DNA from: Priestia aryabhattai
GTDB lineage: Bacteria > Bacillota > Bacilli > Bacillales > Bacillaceae_H
Reading direction: 5' to 3'
Assembly (NCBI RefSeq): GCF_023715685.1
Contig: NZ_JAMBOQ010000002.1
Coordinates: forward strand, 62,001-126,000
DNA: 64,000 nucleotides
Each line of letters opens with the position of its first letter. The first letter of the stretch is position 1. A program made the translations under genes and the position numbers. Below the pieces are notes generated by a model, which was not told where the DNA came from, did not search any database, and saw only the letters and a list, made by a program, of their open reading frames with translations. Below are positions 41,322 to 51,908 of the stretch, one piece after another.

Positions 41322-42779
41322 ATGACACAAACAACAGTAAAAACAGTAAAAAACTATATTGGCGGCGAATGGGTGGATTCATCTACAAGTCTAACAGAAC
41401 CAGTTTATAACCCTGCAACGGGTGAAGTCATTGCAGAGGTGCCTCTTTCAACAAAAGAAGATGTAGATCAAGCGGTACAAGCTGCGAATGAAGCATTCAA
41501 AGGATGGGCAAAAACTGCGGTGCCAAAACGTGCGCGTATTCTATTTAAATATCAGCAGCTATTAGTAGATAACTGGGACGAATTAGCGAAACTTGTGACG
41601 CTTGAAAACGGAAAGAGCTTTAATGAAGCGCGCGGAGAAGTGCAGCGCGGAATTGAATGCGTAGAATTTGCAGCAGGTGCTCCTACGTTAATGATGGGAA
41701 AACAGCTTCCTGATATCGCTACGGGCATTGAGTCTGGCATGTATCGCTATCCAATCGGTGTTATTGGCGGAATTACGCCGTTCAACTTCCCGATGATGGT
41801 TCCTTGCTGGATGTTCCCTCTTGCGATTGCTTGCGGTAATACGTTTGTATTAAAGCCGTCTGAGCGCACGCCGCTTTTAGCAGCAAGATTAGTAGAATTA
41901 TTTGAAGAAGCTGGATTGCCAAAAGGCGTATTAAACATTGTAAACGGCGCGCATGATGTGGTAAATGGCCTTCTTGAACATAAATTAGTGAAAGCAATTT
42001 CGTTTGTAGGTTCACAGCCAGTAGCTGAGTATGTGTATAAAAAAGGTACAGAAAACTTAAAGCGTGTTCAAGCATTAGCGGGTGCTAAAAACCACTCAAT
42101 CGTATTAAACGATGCGGACTTAAACGTAGCAACAAAACAAATTATCGGAGCTGCTTTCGGCTCAGCAGGTGAACGCTGCATGGCAGCATCTGTCGTAACG
42201 GTGCAAGAAGGCGTGGCAGATGAATTAATTTCACGACTCGTTCAAGAGTCAAACAACATCGTCATTGGAAACGGATTAGAAGAAGATGTTTTCTTAGGAC
42301 CGGTTATTCGTGAAAACCATAAAGAACGTACGCTTAGCTATATTGAATCTGGCGTAGAAGAAGGAGCTCGCTTAGTTCGTGACGGCCGTGAAGATCATGC
42401 GGTAAAAGATAACGGCTATTTTGTTGGACCAACTATTTTTGATAACGTTACACAAGAAATGAAAATCTGGCAAGACGAAATCTTTGCACCGGTGCTTTCT
42501 ATCGTGCGTGTAAAAACGTTAGAAGAAGCAATTGACGTTGCCAATAACTCTCGATTCGCAAACGGAGCTTGTATCTATACAGACAGCGGCGCAAGCGTAC
42601 GTGAGTTCCGTGAAAATATTGAGTCAGGCATGCTAGGAGTGAACGTAGGGGTGCCAGCACCTATGGCGTTCTTCCCATTCTCAGGCTGGAAAGACTCTTT
42701 CTACGGCGATCTTCATGCCAACGGTACGGACGGCGTAGAGTTCTATACAAGAAAGAAAATGGTTACGGCACGCTACTAA
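41322..42779 (+). CDS. iolA: IolA/MmsA, malonate-semialdehyde (methylmalonate-semialdehyde) dehydrogenase, CoA-acylating
   Basis: 485 residues from ATG 41322, which has GAGAGGAG seven bases upstream; an ATG two codons earlier is too near the ribosome site. Aldehyde dehydrogenase marks are [27 protein letters not shown], and the catalytic Cys in [11 protein letters not shown]; the MmsA type keeps R and lacks the general-base Glu seen in hydrolytic ALDHs. It oxidises malonic semialdehyde to acetyl-CoA and CO2 with NAD and CoA, finishing the pathway. Confidence 0.93.
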   Translation: MTQTTVKTVKNYIGGEWVDSSTSLTEPVYNPATGEVIAEVPLSTKEDVDQAVQAANEAFKGWAKTAVPKRARILFKYQQLLVDNWDELAKLVTLENGKSFNEARGEVQRGIECVEFAAGAPTLMMGKQLPDIATGIESGMYRYPIGVIGGITPFNFPMMVPCWMFPLAIACGNTFVLKPSERTPLLAARLVELFEEAGLPKGVLNIVNGAHDVVNGLLEHKLVKAISFVGSQPVAEYVYKKGTENLKRVQALAGAKNHSIVLNDADLNVATKQIIGAAFGSAGERCMAASVVTVQEGVADELISRLVQESNNIVIGNGLEEDVFLGPVIRENHKERTLSYIESGVEEGARLVRDGREDHAVKDNGYFVGPTIFDNVTQEMKIWQDEIFAPVLSIVRVKTLEEAIDVANNSRFANGACIYTDSGASVREFRENIESGMLGVNVGVPAPMAFFPFSGWKDSFYGDLHANGTDGVEFYTRKKMVTARY

Positions 42780-42800
42780 GAATTCACTTATCGTACTATG

Positions 42801-42844
42801 TACTATGGGATACTAGCGCCATTTGCTAGTACCCTGTAGTACAA
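42801..42844 (+). other. Imperfect hairpin between iolA and the MFS gene
   Basis: Arms GTACTATGGGATACTAGC and GCTAGTACCCTGTAGTAC pair with two internal mismatched spots; no T tract follows. In a 120-base gap inside the unit, it may attenuate or stabilise the downstream message. Confidence 0.45.
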
Positions 42845-42899
42845 TCGTATAAAAAAATAAAAGTCGGTTTTTTCACAGTAACAAAATGGAAGTGATTAG

Positions 42900-44087
42900 T
42901 TGAGTGCTATAAGTAGCGTCAAAGATAAGTATCTTTTTGCAGCTGTTTCGTTTATCTTTTGGTTCTCGCAGTTTATTTACGTACCTATTTTGTCTCCTTA
43001 TATGGAAGGGCTAGGAGGCAAGTATGCCTTTATTGGTTTAGTGTTAAGCAGCTATGGACTCATGCAGCTATTATGTCGCCTTCCGCTCGGGATCTTTTCA
43101 GACTTCGTGAAAATGAGAAAACCGTTTGTTATCTTCGGCATGGTAGCCAGCATGTCAAGCTGCCTTCTATTTTCGTTGACCGATAGCTTAATAGGCGTGT
43201 TTATATCACGCTGTTTGGCTGGATTGGCAGCGGCAACGTGGGTTGCCTTTACGATTTTATATTCAAGCTACTTTGAACGTGAAAAAACAACTCGTGCTAT
43301 GAACATTATTTCGTTTATAGTGGTTTTGGCCCAGCTTTTGGGCATGAGTTTAAGCGGTTACATTGTAAGTGAGTGGGGATGGCACGCTCCGTTTTGGATA
43401 GGGACGATTTTGAGTATAATAGGCGCCGTTCTTTCCTTTTTCATTTACGAACCTAAAGAGAGCGTAAGCCGCTCGCCTATAAAGCTTAAGGAATTAATCA
43501 GCGTAATGAAAGAGCCGTCGCTATTAAAAATTTCGCTGCTGTCTATTTTAGCACACAGCGTTATTTTCACTACCATGTTTGGTTTTACTCCTACGTACGC
43601 ATTAAGCGCAGGATTTAAAGAGAGTGAGCTGAGTTTGATTGTCTTTTCCTTTATGATCCCTCATGCAGCTGCTTCTCTTATTATGGAGAAGCTATTTGTT
43701 TGGCGATTTGGAAAATGGACGATCTTGAAGGCGGCATTTTTTCTGGCTGCATTTTTTACCTGTATGATACCTATGACAGAAAATAAAATCTTGCTTTGTG
43801 TCATTCAAAGTTTGAACGGGTTTTCATTAGGATTAGTGTTTCCTCTTATGTTAGGAATGTCTATTGAAAAAATAGCTGTAGAAAAGAGAGCTACGGCGAT
43901 GGGAGGCTACCAAGCGCTGTATGCGTTAGGAATATTCGGAGGTCCTTTTGCTGCAGGAATATTAAATTCTTGGGTGGGACTTAAAGCAGGCTTCTTTTTT
44001 GCAGCAGCATTAGGGTTAACCGCTACCGTTTTTGCAGCGGCATGGGACAAAAAAACAGCGTCATATAAAATGTTTAAAGCAAAATAA
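42900..44087 (+). CDS. MFS transporter inside the inositol operon
   Basis: 395 residues with 12 hydrophobic spans, TTG start with GGAAGTG upstream. It has FSDFVKMRKPFVIFG as the loop 2-3 motif and SGYIVSEWGWHAPFWIG after span 5, which places it with drug-efflux/YttB-like or sugar-exporter MFS proteins rather than with IolT-type sugar porters; it lacks the PESPRWL and PETKG marks. B. subtilis has a different porter (IolF) at the comparable place. The cargo could be an inositol derivative or a side product to be expelled; this is inference from position. Confidence 0.82.
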   Translation: MSAISSVKDKYLFAAVSFIFWFSQFIYVPILSPYMEGLGGKYAFIGLVLSSYGLMQLLCRLPLGIFSDFVKMRKPFVIFGMVASMSSCLLFSLTDSLIGVFISRCLAGLAAATWVAFTILYSSYFEREKTTRAMNIISFIVVLAQLLGMSLSGYIVSEWGWHAPFWIGTILSIIGAVLSFFIYEPKESVSRSPIKLKELISVMKEPSLLKISLLSILAHSVIFTTMFGFTPTYALSAGFKESELSLIVFSFMIPHAAASLIMEKLFVWRFGKWTILKAAFFLAAFFTCMIPMTENKILLCVIQSLNGFSLGLVFPLMLGMSIEKIAVEKRATAMGGYQALYALGIFGGPFAAGILNSWVGLKAGFFFAAALGLTATVFAAAWDKKTASYKMFKAK

Positions 44088-44161
44088 AACGTATGGCAGT
44101 AAGCATTTATTTCTATTTTTAAGCACTATTATTTAAGTTCAGATATTAAAGGAGGCCATAG

Positions 44162-45202
<1,041 letters not shown>

Positions 45203-45304
45203 GCGTAAGAACGCTCTGTTTATGAAACAGCTTACTCATAGATCACATTAAAATACTGGGGGATGGGCACGTCTAGTGTGCATAAAAGAAAGGGGAGCTT
45301 TAAA

Positions 45305-46186
45305 TTGCGTTTAGCATATGATCCGTCACATTACCGTGATAATACAAGTTTAAAAGATACGATTGATACAGTTGCAAGATTAGGTTATGAATACGTAGAG
45401 TTATCTCCGCGCAAAGATTTTATTTGGTTTTATGAATACCCAAAAGTTGATAAACAGCGTATAAAAGACTTAAAAAGATATTGTGCCGATGCTGGTGTGA
45501 AAATTTCTTCTGTGCTTCCGGTACAGCAGTGGTCTTCACCAAATGAGCAGGAACGTGAAGCGGCAGTAAGGAACTGGAAGCGTACCATCGAAATTACTTC
45601 TGAGCTGGAAGTAGATTTAATGAACAGTGAATTCAGCGGTGACAAGAGCCGACCTGTTGAAAGCGAAGCGGCTTTTGTTAAATCAATGGAAGAGCTGATG
45701 CCGATTTTTGAAAGAGAAGGAATTAAGCTTAACCTACAATCGCATCCAAATGATTTTATCGAATTAAACACAGAAGCTATTGCAATGATTCGTGCGCTGG
45801 ATAAAGACTGGATTAAATTAGTTTATTCTGTCCCTCATGCTTTCTTTTATGACGATGGCATTGGTGATGTAGCGAAGCATATCGATGAAGCAGGTGATTT
45901 GCTTGCACACGTTCTAATAGCCGATACGCTTAACCATAAAGCAGCGTTTGGACTGCGCTATATTGTAAATCCGCCTGATGCGAATGTAACGATTCACCAG
46001 CATTTAAATCCTGGTGAAGGAGAAATTGATTTTGATGCATTGTATCGCAAGTTAAGAGAAATTAAATTTGATGGCATCGTAACAAACTCTGTATTTGCCT
46101 ACCCTGATCGACCAGAATGGTCAAACGAAGTAACGTTAAAGTCGATTAGAGAAGGATTAAATATTAAAGAAGGCCTAAACATTTAA
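45305..46186 (+). CDS. iolH: IolH-like TIM-barrel protein of inositol catabolism
   Basis: About 293 residues from a TTG at 45305, preceded by AAAGGGGAG; the longer frame back to 45263 has no such site. It begins [12 protein letters not shown] and has [47 protein letters not shown] and [13 protein letters not shown], all as in IolH, a sugar-phosphate-isomerase/epimerase-like TIM-barrel whose exact reaction is unproven. Last gene of the unit, followed by a long hairpin. The C-terminus contains a short direct repeat ([11 protein letters not shown]). Confidence 0.85.
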   Translation: MRLAYDPSHYRDNTSLKDTIDTVARLGYEYVELSPRKDFIWFYEYPKVDKQRIKDLKRYCADAGVKISSVLPVQQWSSPNEQEREAAVRNWKRTIEITSELEVDLMNSEFSGDKSRPVESEAAFVKSMEELMPIFEREGIKLNLQSHPNDFIELNTEAIAMIRALDKDWIKLVYSVPHAFFYDDGIGDVAKHIDEAGDLLAHVLIADTLNHKAAFGLRYIVNPPDANVTIHQHLNPGEGEIDFDALYRKLREIKFDGIVTNSVFAYPDRPEWSNEVTLKSIREGLNIKEGLNI

Positions 46187-46198
46187 CGTGATCGACTG

Positions 46199-46240
46199 AA
46201 GTGATGCGAAACATAAAAAGATATGTTTTGCATCACTTTT
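46199..46240 (+). terminator. Terminator of the second iol unit
   Basis: Long stem AAGTGATGCGAAACATA / TATGTTTTGCATCACTT (one wobble) followed by TT. 12 bases after the iolH stop. Confidence 0.78.
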
Positions 46241-46439
46241 CATGGTTTATGCTTGAAATAAGATCAGAACTTGTGGGCATAGCTAGTTTAAAATAGTCTT
46301 AATTGTTCTATTCAGACCCCCATCATGATGATAAAGAGAGGCTTTATTATGCTAGTAAGGTATAATAGAGATGGATGCAAAACGGATAGAACTTTTCATT
46401 ATAAAATGTTAATTACTACAGATAAAGGTGAGTGAACGT

Positions 46440-47492
46440 ATGTCAGTTAAAATGAGTGATGTGGCCAAACTAGCTAATGTAGCTCCAGCTACTGTCTCGC
46501 GAGTTCTTAGTCAGCCCCACCTAGTAAGCAAAGAAACGCAGGAAAAAGTCTTAAAGGCCATTGAAGAATTAAATTATCAGCCCCATATTATCGCTAGACA
46601 GTTCAGGAAAAAAGAAACAAAAACCATTTTAGTAGTTGTTCCGGATATTACCCACCCGTTTTTTTCGGAAGTTCTTAAAGGAATTCAGCATACGGCCATT
46701 AAAAGCGGCTACCGAGTGATTTTAGGAGATACAGAAAACGATATTGAGCGAGAAGGAGAGTTTGTTGATTTATTATTCCAAAAGCAAGCGGACGGCATGA
46801 TCCTGTTAACAGCCCGCATGGATAAAGATAGAATTGAACAAGTCTCCAGACAGTTCCCTACGGTTCTTGCATGCGAATACATTGATGGCTTAGATATCTC
46901 TACCGTATCTATTGATAATATTAGCGGGGCGCGAAAAATAACGGAGCATTTAATAAGCCTTGGGCATACCAAAATCGCGCATATCACTGGTCCTATGAAT
47001 GTTATCTTAAGCCGTGACCGATTAAAAGGGTACCGCCAAGCTATGATTAGTCACGATTTACCCGTGGATTCCGCTTTTATTCAAGAAGGAGATTTCAGCT
47101 TAGAGTCCGGTTATCATCAAATGATTCGCTTATTATCGTTAGAACAACGACCAACTTCCGTATTTGTTTTTAATGATGAAATGGCGATAGGAGCGATAAA
47201 AGCTGCAAAAGACAGCGGGTTAAAAGTGCCTGAAGATATAGCTGTAGTAGGGTTTGATAACTCAAAAATGTCGGATATCATTGAACCTCATATTACAACG
47301 ATTGAGCAGCCTAAATATGAAATTGGAAAAAAAGCGATGGAATTATTACTTGGATTAATGAGCGGAAAAGCGTTAGAACGAAAAAAGTTTGTATTAAAAG
47401 ATGAACTAATCGTACGCGAGTCTTGCGGAAGTAAATCTACAGTGAAAAATTTTATACAGCTTGAAGGCTCAGCTGCGAAACTTAAGAATTAA
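46440..47492 (+). CDS. LacI-family transcriptional regulator next to the inositol operon
   Basis: About 350 residues from ATG 46440, which has AAAGGTGAG nine bases before it. The N-terminal HTH MSVKMSDVAKLANVAPATVSRVL and hinge region (NYQPHIIARQFRKKETKT) are standard LacI; the sugar-binding core has VVVPDITHPFFSEVLKGIQ, IDNISGARKITEHLISLGH and VVGFDNSKMSDIIEPHITTI, as in CytR/PurR-like members. It is a single gene with its own -10 (TATAAT at 46361). It is the best local candidate to bind the four ATGAAATCGATTTCAT palindromes. The effector is unknown. Confidence 0.85.
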   Translation: MSVKMSDVAKLANVAPATVSRVLSQPHLVSKETQEKVLKAIEELNYQPHIIARQFRKKETKTILVVVPDITHPFFSEVLKGIQHTAIKSGYRVILGDTENDIEREGEFVDLLFQKQADGMILLTARMDKDRIEQVSRQFPTVLACEYIDGLDISTVSIDNISGARKITEHLISLGHTKIAHITGPMNVILSRDRLKGYRQAMISHDLPVDSAFIQEGDFSLESGYHQMIRLLSLEQRPTSVFVFNDEMAIGAIKAAKDSGLKVPEDIAVVGFDNSKMSDIIEPHITTIEQPKYEIGKKAMELLLGLMSGKALERKKFVLKDELIVRESCGSKSTVKNFIQLEGSAAKLKN

Positions 47493-47536
47493 ATAGTATG
47501 ATTCAAGCGCTATGCTATGACGTTTTCTGCTGAGAA

Positions 47537-47577
47537 GTAAACAAGAGAAACAGTCATTTTTGCCTTCTCTTGTTTAC
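47537..47577. other. Strong inverted repeat without T tract
   Basis: Perfect 13-bp arms GTAAACAAGAGAA / TTCTCTTGTTTAC around a 15-base loop. It lies 45 bases after the LacI gene and about 45 before the next. With no T run, it is not a typical terminator; it could be an operator or processing site. Confidence 0.5.
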
Positions 47578-47623
47578 AGCAAAGTGGAATTAATAACCTG
47601 ATAGAAAAGAGAAGGTGGCTTTA

Positions 47624-47929
47624 GTGAGGATTACGGGAACGGTATTCAAAAAAAGGACATATCCAAAGCATCACTATAAAAGAATGGATCACCTCTCTTT
47701 TTTGGAGGTGAAAGATAACATCCAGTTTGATGGCGATGTGCTGAAGATCATTCCTGTTCTTAGTCAAAAAGCCATGGAATCTTGGAATATAGGAGATGAA
47801 ATTGATGTGGAAGGTGAAATGAAGTATATTCGCATCATTACGTCATTAGGAAAGCTCAGCCTGCTGCCTGTCCCTGTGTTTATCGTAAAAACAATTAGGG
47901 AAATAAAACCTTCTTCTATAACTCGTTAA
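47624..47929 (+). CDS. Small protein, possible OB-fold, 101 aa
   Basis: GTG at 47624 is chosen because GAAGGTGG lies six bases before it. The sequence alternates hydrophobic strands: MRITGTVFKKRTYPKHHYK, FLEVKDNIQFDGDVLKIIPV, GDEIDVEGEMKYIRII. The R-I-x-G-x-V start and the later G-D-x-I-x-V-E-G strand are typical of small OB-fold nucleic-acid- or ligand-binding proteins, but I do not recognise the family. No signal or membrane segment. Alone on its strand, with no close neighbour. Confidence 0.6.
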   Translation: MRITGTVFKKRTYPKHHYKRMDHLSFLEVKDNIQFDGDVLKIIPVLSQKAMESWNIGDEIDVEGEMKYIRIITSLGKLSLLPVPVFIVKTIREIKPSSITR

Positions 47930-48098
47930 GCTGTTAGCCATTAAAAAGTTGTTGGTGGTCATAAACCGCATTTACATTTTAACGGGGATTAAATTCTGAA
48001 ATTTCTTATAAATCACATATTCATTCAAGTCTATTTTTAAAAGGAATTTCTACGTTCTAACCAGAAAAATAATATATATCATTTTCTGGAGGAATACG
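47930..48098. other. Intergenic stretch, nothing recognised
   Basis: AT-rich; no hairpin terminator or clear promoter seen. Confidence 0.35.
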
Positions 48099-48830
48099 AT
48101 GAAAGAGCTAAAAAGAGTAGAGCCACTACAAGCAGCTAAACAATTTATTTTCACCCATTATCCTAATTGTCCAGGCGCATTACTCGCCGGGAGCGTGATT
48201 AGAGGAGAAGCTACGCACACGTCTGATCTTGATCTTGTTATTTTTGATGATAGTCTTACTTCTTCTTTTAGAGAGTCACTCATTGAATTTGGATGGGCAA
48301 TAGAGGTTTTTGCCCATAATCTGACTTCATACCAAGCTTTTTTTAAAAGCGACTTCGAAAGGGCTAGACCTTCACTGCCGAGAATGATTTCCGAGGGAAT
48401 TATTTTAGTGGATAATGGGATTGTCCAGTCTATAAAAAAAGAAGCGAAACAATTACTAGAAAAAGGCCCGGAAAAATGGACAGAAGAGACGATTACACTA
48501 AAAAGATATTTTATAAGTGATGCCTTGGATGATTTAATTGGTTCTTCAAATAAAAGTGAAGCACTTTTTATTGCCAGCACGCTCGCTTACATAACGCATG
48601 AATTTGTTTTAAGAACAAATGGTCACTGGATTGGGGATTCTAAATGGATTGTACGATCTTTGAATCACTATAATGAAAGCTTCAGTAAAGAGTTTGTAGA
48701 GGCATTTGATACCTTTTATAAAACAAGGAATAAAGATAAAGTGATTCAACTAGTTGATAAAGTGTTAGAACCATATGGAGGCCGGCTATTTGAAGGATTT
48801 TCACTTGGGAAAGAGCGATTAAATGAGTAG
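48099..48830 (+). CDS. Nucleotidyltransferase-fold protein (aminoglycoside-adenylyltransferase-like)
   Basis: 243 residues. The polymerase-beta motif reads LAGSVIRGEATHTSDLDLVIFDD near residues 30-53 (G-S-x-x-R-G with S-D-L-D-L metal-binding Asp pair). The rest is helical, similar in plan to kanamycin-nucleotidyltransferase-like (KNT) proteins. It may transfer AMP to a small molecule or tRNA/protein; antibiotic resistance is possible but not shown. TTCTGGAGG lies ahead of the ATG. Followed by a terminator, so it is a single-gene unit. Confidence 0.75.
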   Translation: MKELKRVEPLQAAKQFIFTHYPNCPGALLAGSVIRGEATHTSDLDLVIFDDSLTSSFRESLIEFGWAIEVFAHNLTSYQAFFKSDFERARPSLPRMISEGIILVDNGIVQSIKKEAKQLLEKGPEKWTEETITLKRYFISDALDDLIGSSNKSEALFIASTLAYITHEFVLRTNGHWIGDSKWIVRSLNHYNESFSKEFVEAFDTFYKTRNKDKVIQLVDKVLEPYGGRLFEGFSLGKERLNE

Positions 48831-48864
48831 CATAGTGCTTGTTAGAAGCTAAGTTTATACATCG

Positions 48865-48908
48865 TAACCCCACTACTGTTTCTTGCTAGTAGTGGGGTTT
48901 GTTTTTTA
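48865..48908 (+). terminator. Rho-independent terminator
   Basis: Stem AACCCCACTACT / AGTAGTGGGGTT, 10-base loop, then a T-rich tract. Between convergent genes. Confidence 0.86.
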
Positions 48909-48936
48909 GGAATATTCACGTATGCTACGTGTGATA

Positions 48937-49680
48937 TTAAAGAGTTTGTCCGCTATCAATCGTGAACACTTGGCCCGTCACAGATTCTTGCTTTAGCTGA
49001 AACAAAATAGCATCTGCAATATCTTCAGGGGAAGAAATGCGCTGAAGAGGTAAATTTCCTGCAAGCTGATACATCTTATCTTCGTTGCCAGACCACCATC
49101 TTGTGTTGACTGCACCAGGAGAGATGCAGTTTACACGAATATCGGGTGCCAATGCAATTGCTAACGACTTAGTCATCGTATGAATCGCTGCTTTACTTGC
49201 TGCATAGGGAATAGATGACCCGATTCCAGTTGTACCCGCAACACTTCCTACATTAACAATCGCTCCTGACTTTTGCTTTTTCATATGTGGAACGACTGCT
49301 TTTACACAGTGAAACATGCCTTTTACGTTTACATCATATAACGAGTCCCATACGTCATCAGTTGCAGCCTCTAAGTCATCCATAGGAATTTGAGCTGTAA
49401 TACTAGCGTTATTAACTAATCCATCTAACCGTCCGAATTGTGCAATCGTTTGATTGATCATTTCATTAACTTCATGCTCTATGGCTACATTCGCTTTAAA
49501 AGCAAATGCAATGCTTCCTTTTTCTAAAATTTCCTCAACAACATTTTTTGCTTCTTTTTCTGATTTACTGTAGTTTATAACAAGTTTTGCGCCTCTATCG
49601 GCTAACTTTAAAGTTGTTGCTTTACCAACACCAGTGCCGCCGCCGGTAATAATAAATACTTTATTTGTAAAATCATTCAT
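48937..49680 (-). CDS. SDR-family oxidoreductase (FabG/glucose dehydrogenase-like)
   Basis: 247 residues. Nucleotide loop TGGGTGVGKATT near residue 12, NNAS, catalytic Ser in NVGSVAGTTG, Y-A-A-S-K pair and N-C-I-S-P-G-A-V-N-T-R. The C-terminal VTGQVFTIDSGQTL is standard. It is divergent from a LysR-type regulator 117 bases away, which probably controls it. The start has AAAGGAAGG upstream. The substrate is unknown. Confidence 0.86.
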   Translation of the reverse strand: MNDFTNKVFIITGGGTGVGKATTLKLADRGAKLVINYSKSEKEAKNVVEEILEKGSIAFAFKANVAIEHEVNEMINQTIAQFGRLDGLVNNASITAQIPMDDLEAATDDVWDSLYDVNVKGMFHCVKAVVPHMKKQKSGAIVNVGSVAGTTGIGSSIPYAASKAAIHTMTKSLAIALAPDIRVNCISPGAVNTRWWSGNEDKMYQLAGNLPLQRISSPEDIADAILFQLKQESVTGQVFTIDSGQTL

Positions 49681-49797
49681 TTCTCTAAACCTTCCTTTCT
49701 CTTAACATCTTTTATTATATATTCCATCAAAAAAAGGATATAATAGGTAATACTAAGAGAGGTATCATTTAAAATGATATCAACGGAGGAATTGAAA

Positions 49798-50640
49798 TTG
49801 GAAAGCCCAGACTTACGAATTTTTAAATGTGTTGCAGAAACAAAATCACTCTCAAAAGCTGCAGAGGTATTAGGATATGTTCAGCCGCACATCAGCCAGC
49901 GAATGAAAAACTTAGAGGAAGAGTTAGGTACTAAATTATTGACACGTACGAATAGAGGCGTCACGTTAACAGATGAAGGGGAGGCTTTGTTTAACTATGC
50001 CCAGCGTATTTTACGTTTAATGGACGAAGCTAAAGCAGAAGTTAATCCAAATAAGTTTAGAAAATCTTTAATCATTGGTGCTTCGCAGACGGTCTCTGCT
50101 ATTAAAGTTCCTTCTTTATTTTCGTCTTTTCTTAAAGAATATCAAAATATTGAGGTTAAGATAAAAACAGATAGAAAACAAGCTTTACAAGAAATGCTTT
50201 CGTACGGAGAAATTGATGGACTTTTTCTTAGCGGAACTTATAACGAGGCGCAGTTTGATTCGGTTTATCACTATGTAGAAAAGATGGTACTCATTTTACC
50301 TCCATATGAAGATAGAGAAGAAAACGATCAACCAACGCTACTCATCAATAGTGATGTGAACTGCATCTATAGAAACAGACTATTAGCGTTTTCTAGAGAA
50401 CATCACATAAACAAGGGAAATATCATGGAATTTGATTCATTAGAAGCTATTTTACAAGGTGTCCGTGATGGACTTGGAATGAGTGTAGTGCCAGCTAGTA
50501 TAGTAAATTCTCGTAGTGATATGCAAAGCATTCAATATCAAGAGCTTTCAGAAGACGTTCAAATTGATTTTGTGGTAAAGAAAGGAAAGCAGCGCTCGCA
50601 AAGTCTTAAAAAGTTTATTAGCTTTTTAGGCAGTCTATAA
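49798..50640 (+). CDS. LysR-family transcriptional regulator
   Basis: 280 residues from TTG 49798, which has CGGAGGA seven bases upstream; an ATG at 49774 in the same frame has a weaker site, so the start is not certain. The HTH reads LRIFKCVAETKSLSKAAEVL and Q-P-H-I-S-Q-R-M-K-N-L-E-E-E-L-G, standard for LysR; the C-terminal effector domain has GLGMSVVPASIV. It is divergent from the SDR gene at 48937, the usual arrangement for a LysR regulator and its target. The effector is unknown. Confidence 0.86.
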   Translation: MESPDLRIFKCVAETKSLSKAAEVLGYVQPHISQRMKNLEEELGTKLLTRTNRGVTLTDEGEALFNYAQRILRLMDEAKAEVNPNKFRKSLIIGASQTVSAIKVPSLFSSFLKEYQNIEVKIKTDRKQALQEMLSYGEIDGLFLSGTYNEAQFDSVYHYVEKMVLILPPYEDREENDQPTLLINSDVNCIYRNRLLAFSREHHINKGNIMEFDSLEAILQGVRDGLGMSVVPASIVNSRSDMQSIQYQELSEDVQIDFVVKKGKQRSQSLKKFISFLGSL

Positions 50641-50656
50641 ATCGAGTATTTATCTT

Positions 50657-50692
50657 AGGTTCAAATCGTATAGGATTTGAACTTTTATTTTT
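50657..50692 (+). terminator. Rho-independent terminator
   Basis: Stem GTTCAAATC / GATTTGAAC, loop GTATAG, followed by a T-rich tract. 18 bases after the LysR stop codon. Confidence 0.8.
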
Positions 50693-50864
50693 GTCTATAT
50701 TTTGATTAAATGTACCTTCTTTTAGAATCTACTTTTATATATTGAATATATGTTTTTTATAGCCTGAATACTCGTCATGATTTGAAAGATAAATGGATGA
50801 TACACCAAGGACTTGTATTTTAAAGACCGAAATAGTTTATATAAAAATAAAAGGAGTAGGTTCT

Positions 50865-51284
50865 ATGAAGATTTCCCTTTCAAATTGTATAGAAAATGTT
50901 GAATGGTCGAGGATGAAAGAAATTTACCACTCCGTAGGGTGGAAGAAACATGATGAAGAAAAGATCAAAAAAGTATTTCAATCAAGCCATGCAGTAGCGA
51001 TCGCTTATGAAGAAGATAACATAGTAGGGTTTGGCAGAGCTCTTTCAGACGGTGTTTTTAATGCTGCCATCTATGATGTTGTGGTTGAAGAGCATTATCA
51101 GAATAAAGGAATCGGACAGCAAATTATAAGAAACCTGCTTACTCAGCTTAAAGATATTTCCTGCATACATCTTGTTTCCACAGCAGGCAATGAAGAGTTT
51201 TATAGAAAAGCAGGGTTTCGTAAAATGAAAACTGGTATGGCTCGTTATTTAAATCGTACTTTAGCGGAAGAATATTTAGAATGA
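50865..51284 (+). CDS. GNAT-family N-acetyltransferase (second)
   Basis: 139 residues from ATG 50865, preceded by AAGGAG; longer forms of the frame have no site. The strand-loop AIYDVVVEEHYQNKGIGQQII holds the acetyl-CoA-binding Q/R-x-x-G-I-G, followed by HLVSTAGNEEFYRKAGFRKM. This wording is close to the YjdJ/PaiA-independent small GNATs of Bacillus with unknown substrate. A terminator follows. Confidence 0.85.
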   Translation: MKISLSNCIENVEWSRMKEIYHSVGWKKHDEEKIKKVFQSSHAVAIAYEEDNIVGFGRALSDGVFNAAIYDVVVEEHYQNKGIGQQIIRNLLTQLKDISCIHLVSTAGNEEFYRKAGFRKMKTGMARYLNRTLAEEYLE

Positions 51285-51341
51285 GTTATGTCTAAGAGTA
51301 TCAACCAGGTGACATTTTAGAGTATGTACCAAATGAATAAT

Positions 51342-51379
51342 AAAGAGGACGTAGAAAAATCTAGGTCCTCTTTTTCTTT
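51342..51379 (+). terminator. Rho-independent terminator
   Basis: Stem AAAGAGGAC / GTCCTCTTT with an inner TAGA/TCTA pairing and trailing T-rich tract. Confidence 0.85.
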
Positions 51380-51459
51380 TTGATGTTGAGACTTTGTAAT
51401 CTGTGTATTTTAACTTAGTAATATATGGTATTATTTTCTTTAGTTAGGAGGTATTTGAA

Positions 51460-51771
51460 ATGAGTATTCCAAAAGAAAATAAACCAATTTTATTAACGGT
51501 TATTTTGCTAGCGGCTGCGGTTGTTGTGTTTTTTGCGGATTGGCTATTTCCGCAAAATTCAACTTTCCCAAGTAGAAGGGGTGATTTGACCATTCCGCTG
51601 TGGCTGTTTTTTGCGATAGACGTTGGTTTTATTGTTGCATTAGTTTTAGGAGTCCGAACGAAGAAGCCGAGCGTTGTATGGTTTAGCATTATAGCTAACA
51701 GTATCTTTTTTGTTTTGCTTTCTGGCGTGATGATTTTATTGATGATTGCGAATGGAATTTCTGAGCAGTAA
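51460..51771 (+). CDS. Small membrane protein, 103 aa
   Basis: Three hydrophobic spans: ILLTVILLAAAVVVFFADWLF, IPLWLFFAIDVGFIVALVLG and FSIIANSIFFVLLSGVMILL, linked by short loops (SRRGD and RTKKPS). TTAGGAGG precedes the ATG well. No known family or motif; possible roles cannot be argued. A terminator follows about 40 bases later. Confidence 0.7.
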   Translation: MSIPKENKPILLTVILLAAAVVVFFADWLFPQNSTFPSRRGDLTIPLWLFFAIDVGFIVALVLGVRTKKPSVVWFSIIANSIFFVLLSGVMILLMIANGISEQ

Positions 51772-51808
51772 GCTGCTTTTTAAATAATCATTTTATAGAT
51801 TGTGATAG

Positions 51809-51841
51809 TAAAAGCTTTCTTAATTAGGAGAGCTTTTTTAT
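51809..51841 (+). terminator. Rho-independent terminator
   Basis: Stem AAAAGCTTTC / GAGAGCTTTT with one wobble, followed by a T run. Separates the small membrane gene from the sigma-factor unit. Confidence 0.75.
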
Positions 51842-51908
51842 TTTTGTAAATAAAAACCACAACTTTTTTTTCTAGATTACGTCTAAGTAACGAATATTAG
51901 TTAAAAGG

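Noticed and set aside
48099..48830. Calling the nucleotidyltransferase-like gene an aminoglycoside resistance gene
   Set aside because: Only the general polymerase-beta motif is visible; many housekeeping or unknown proteins share it.
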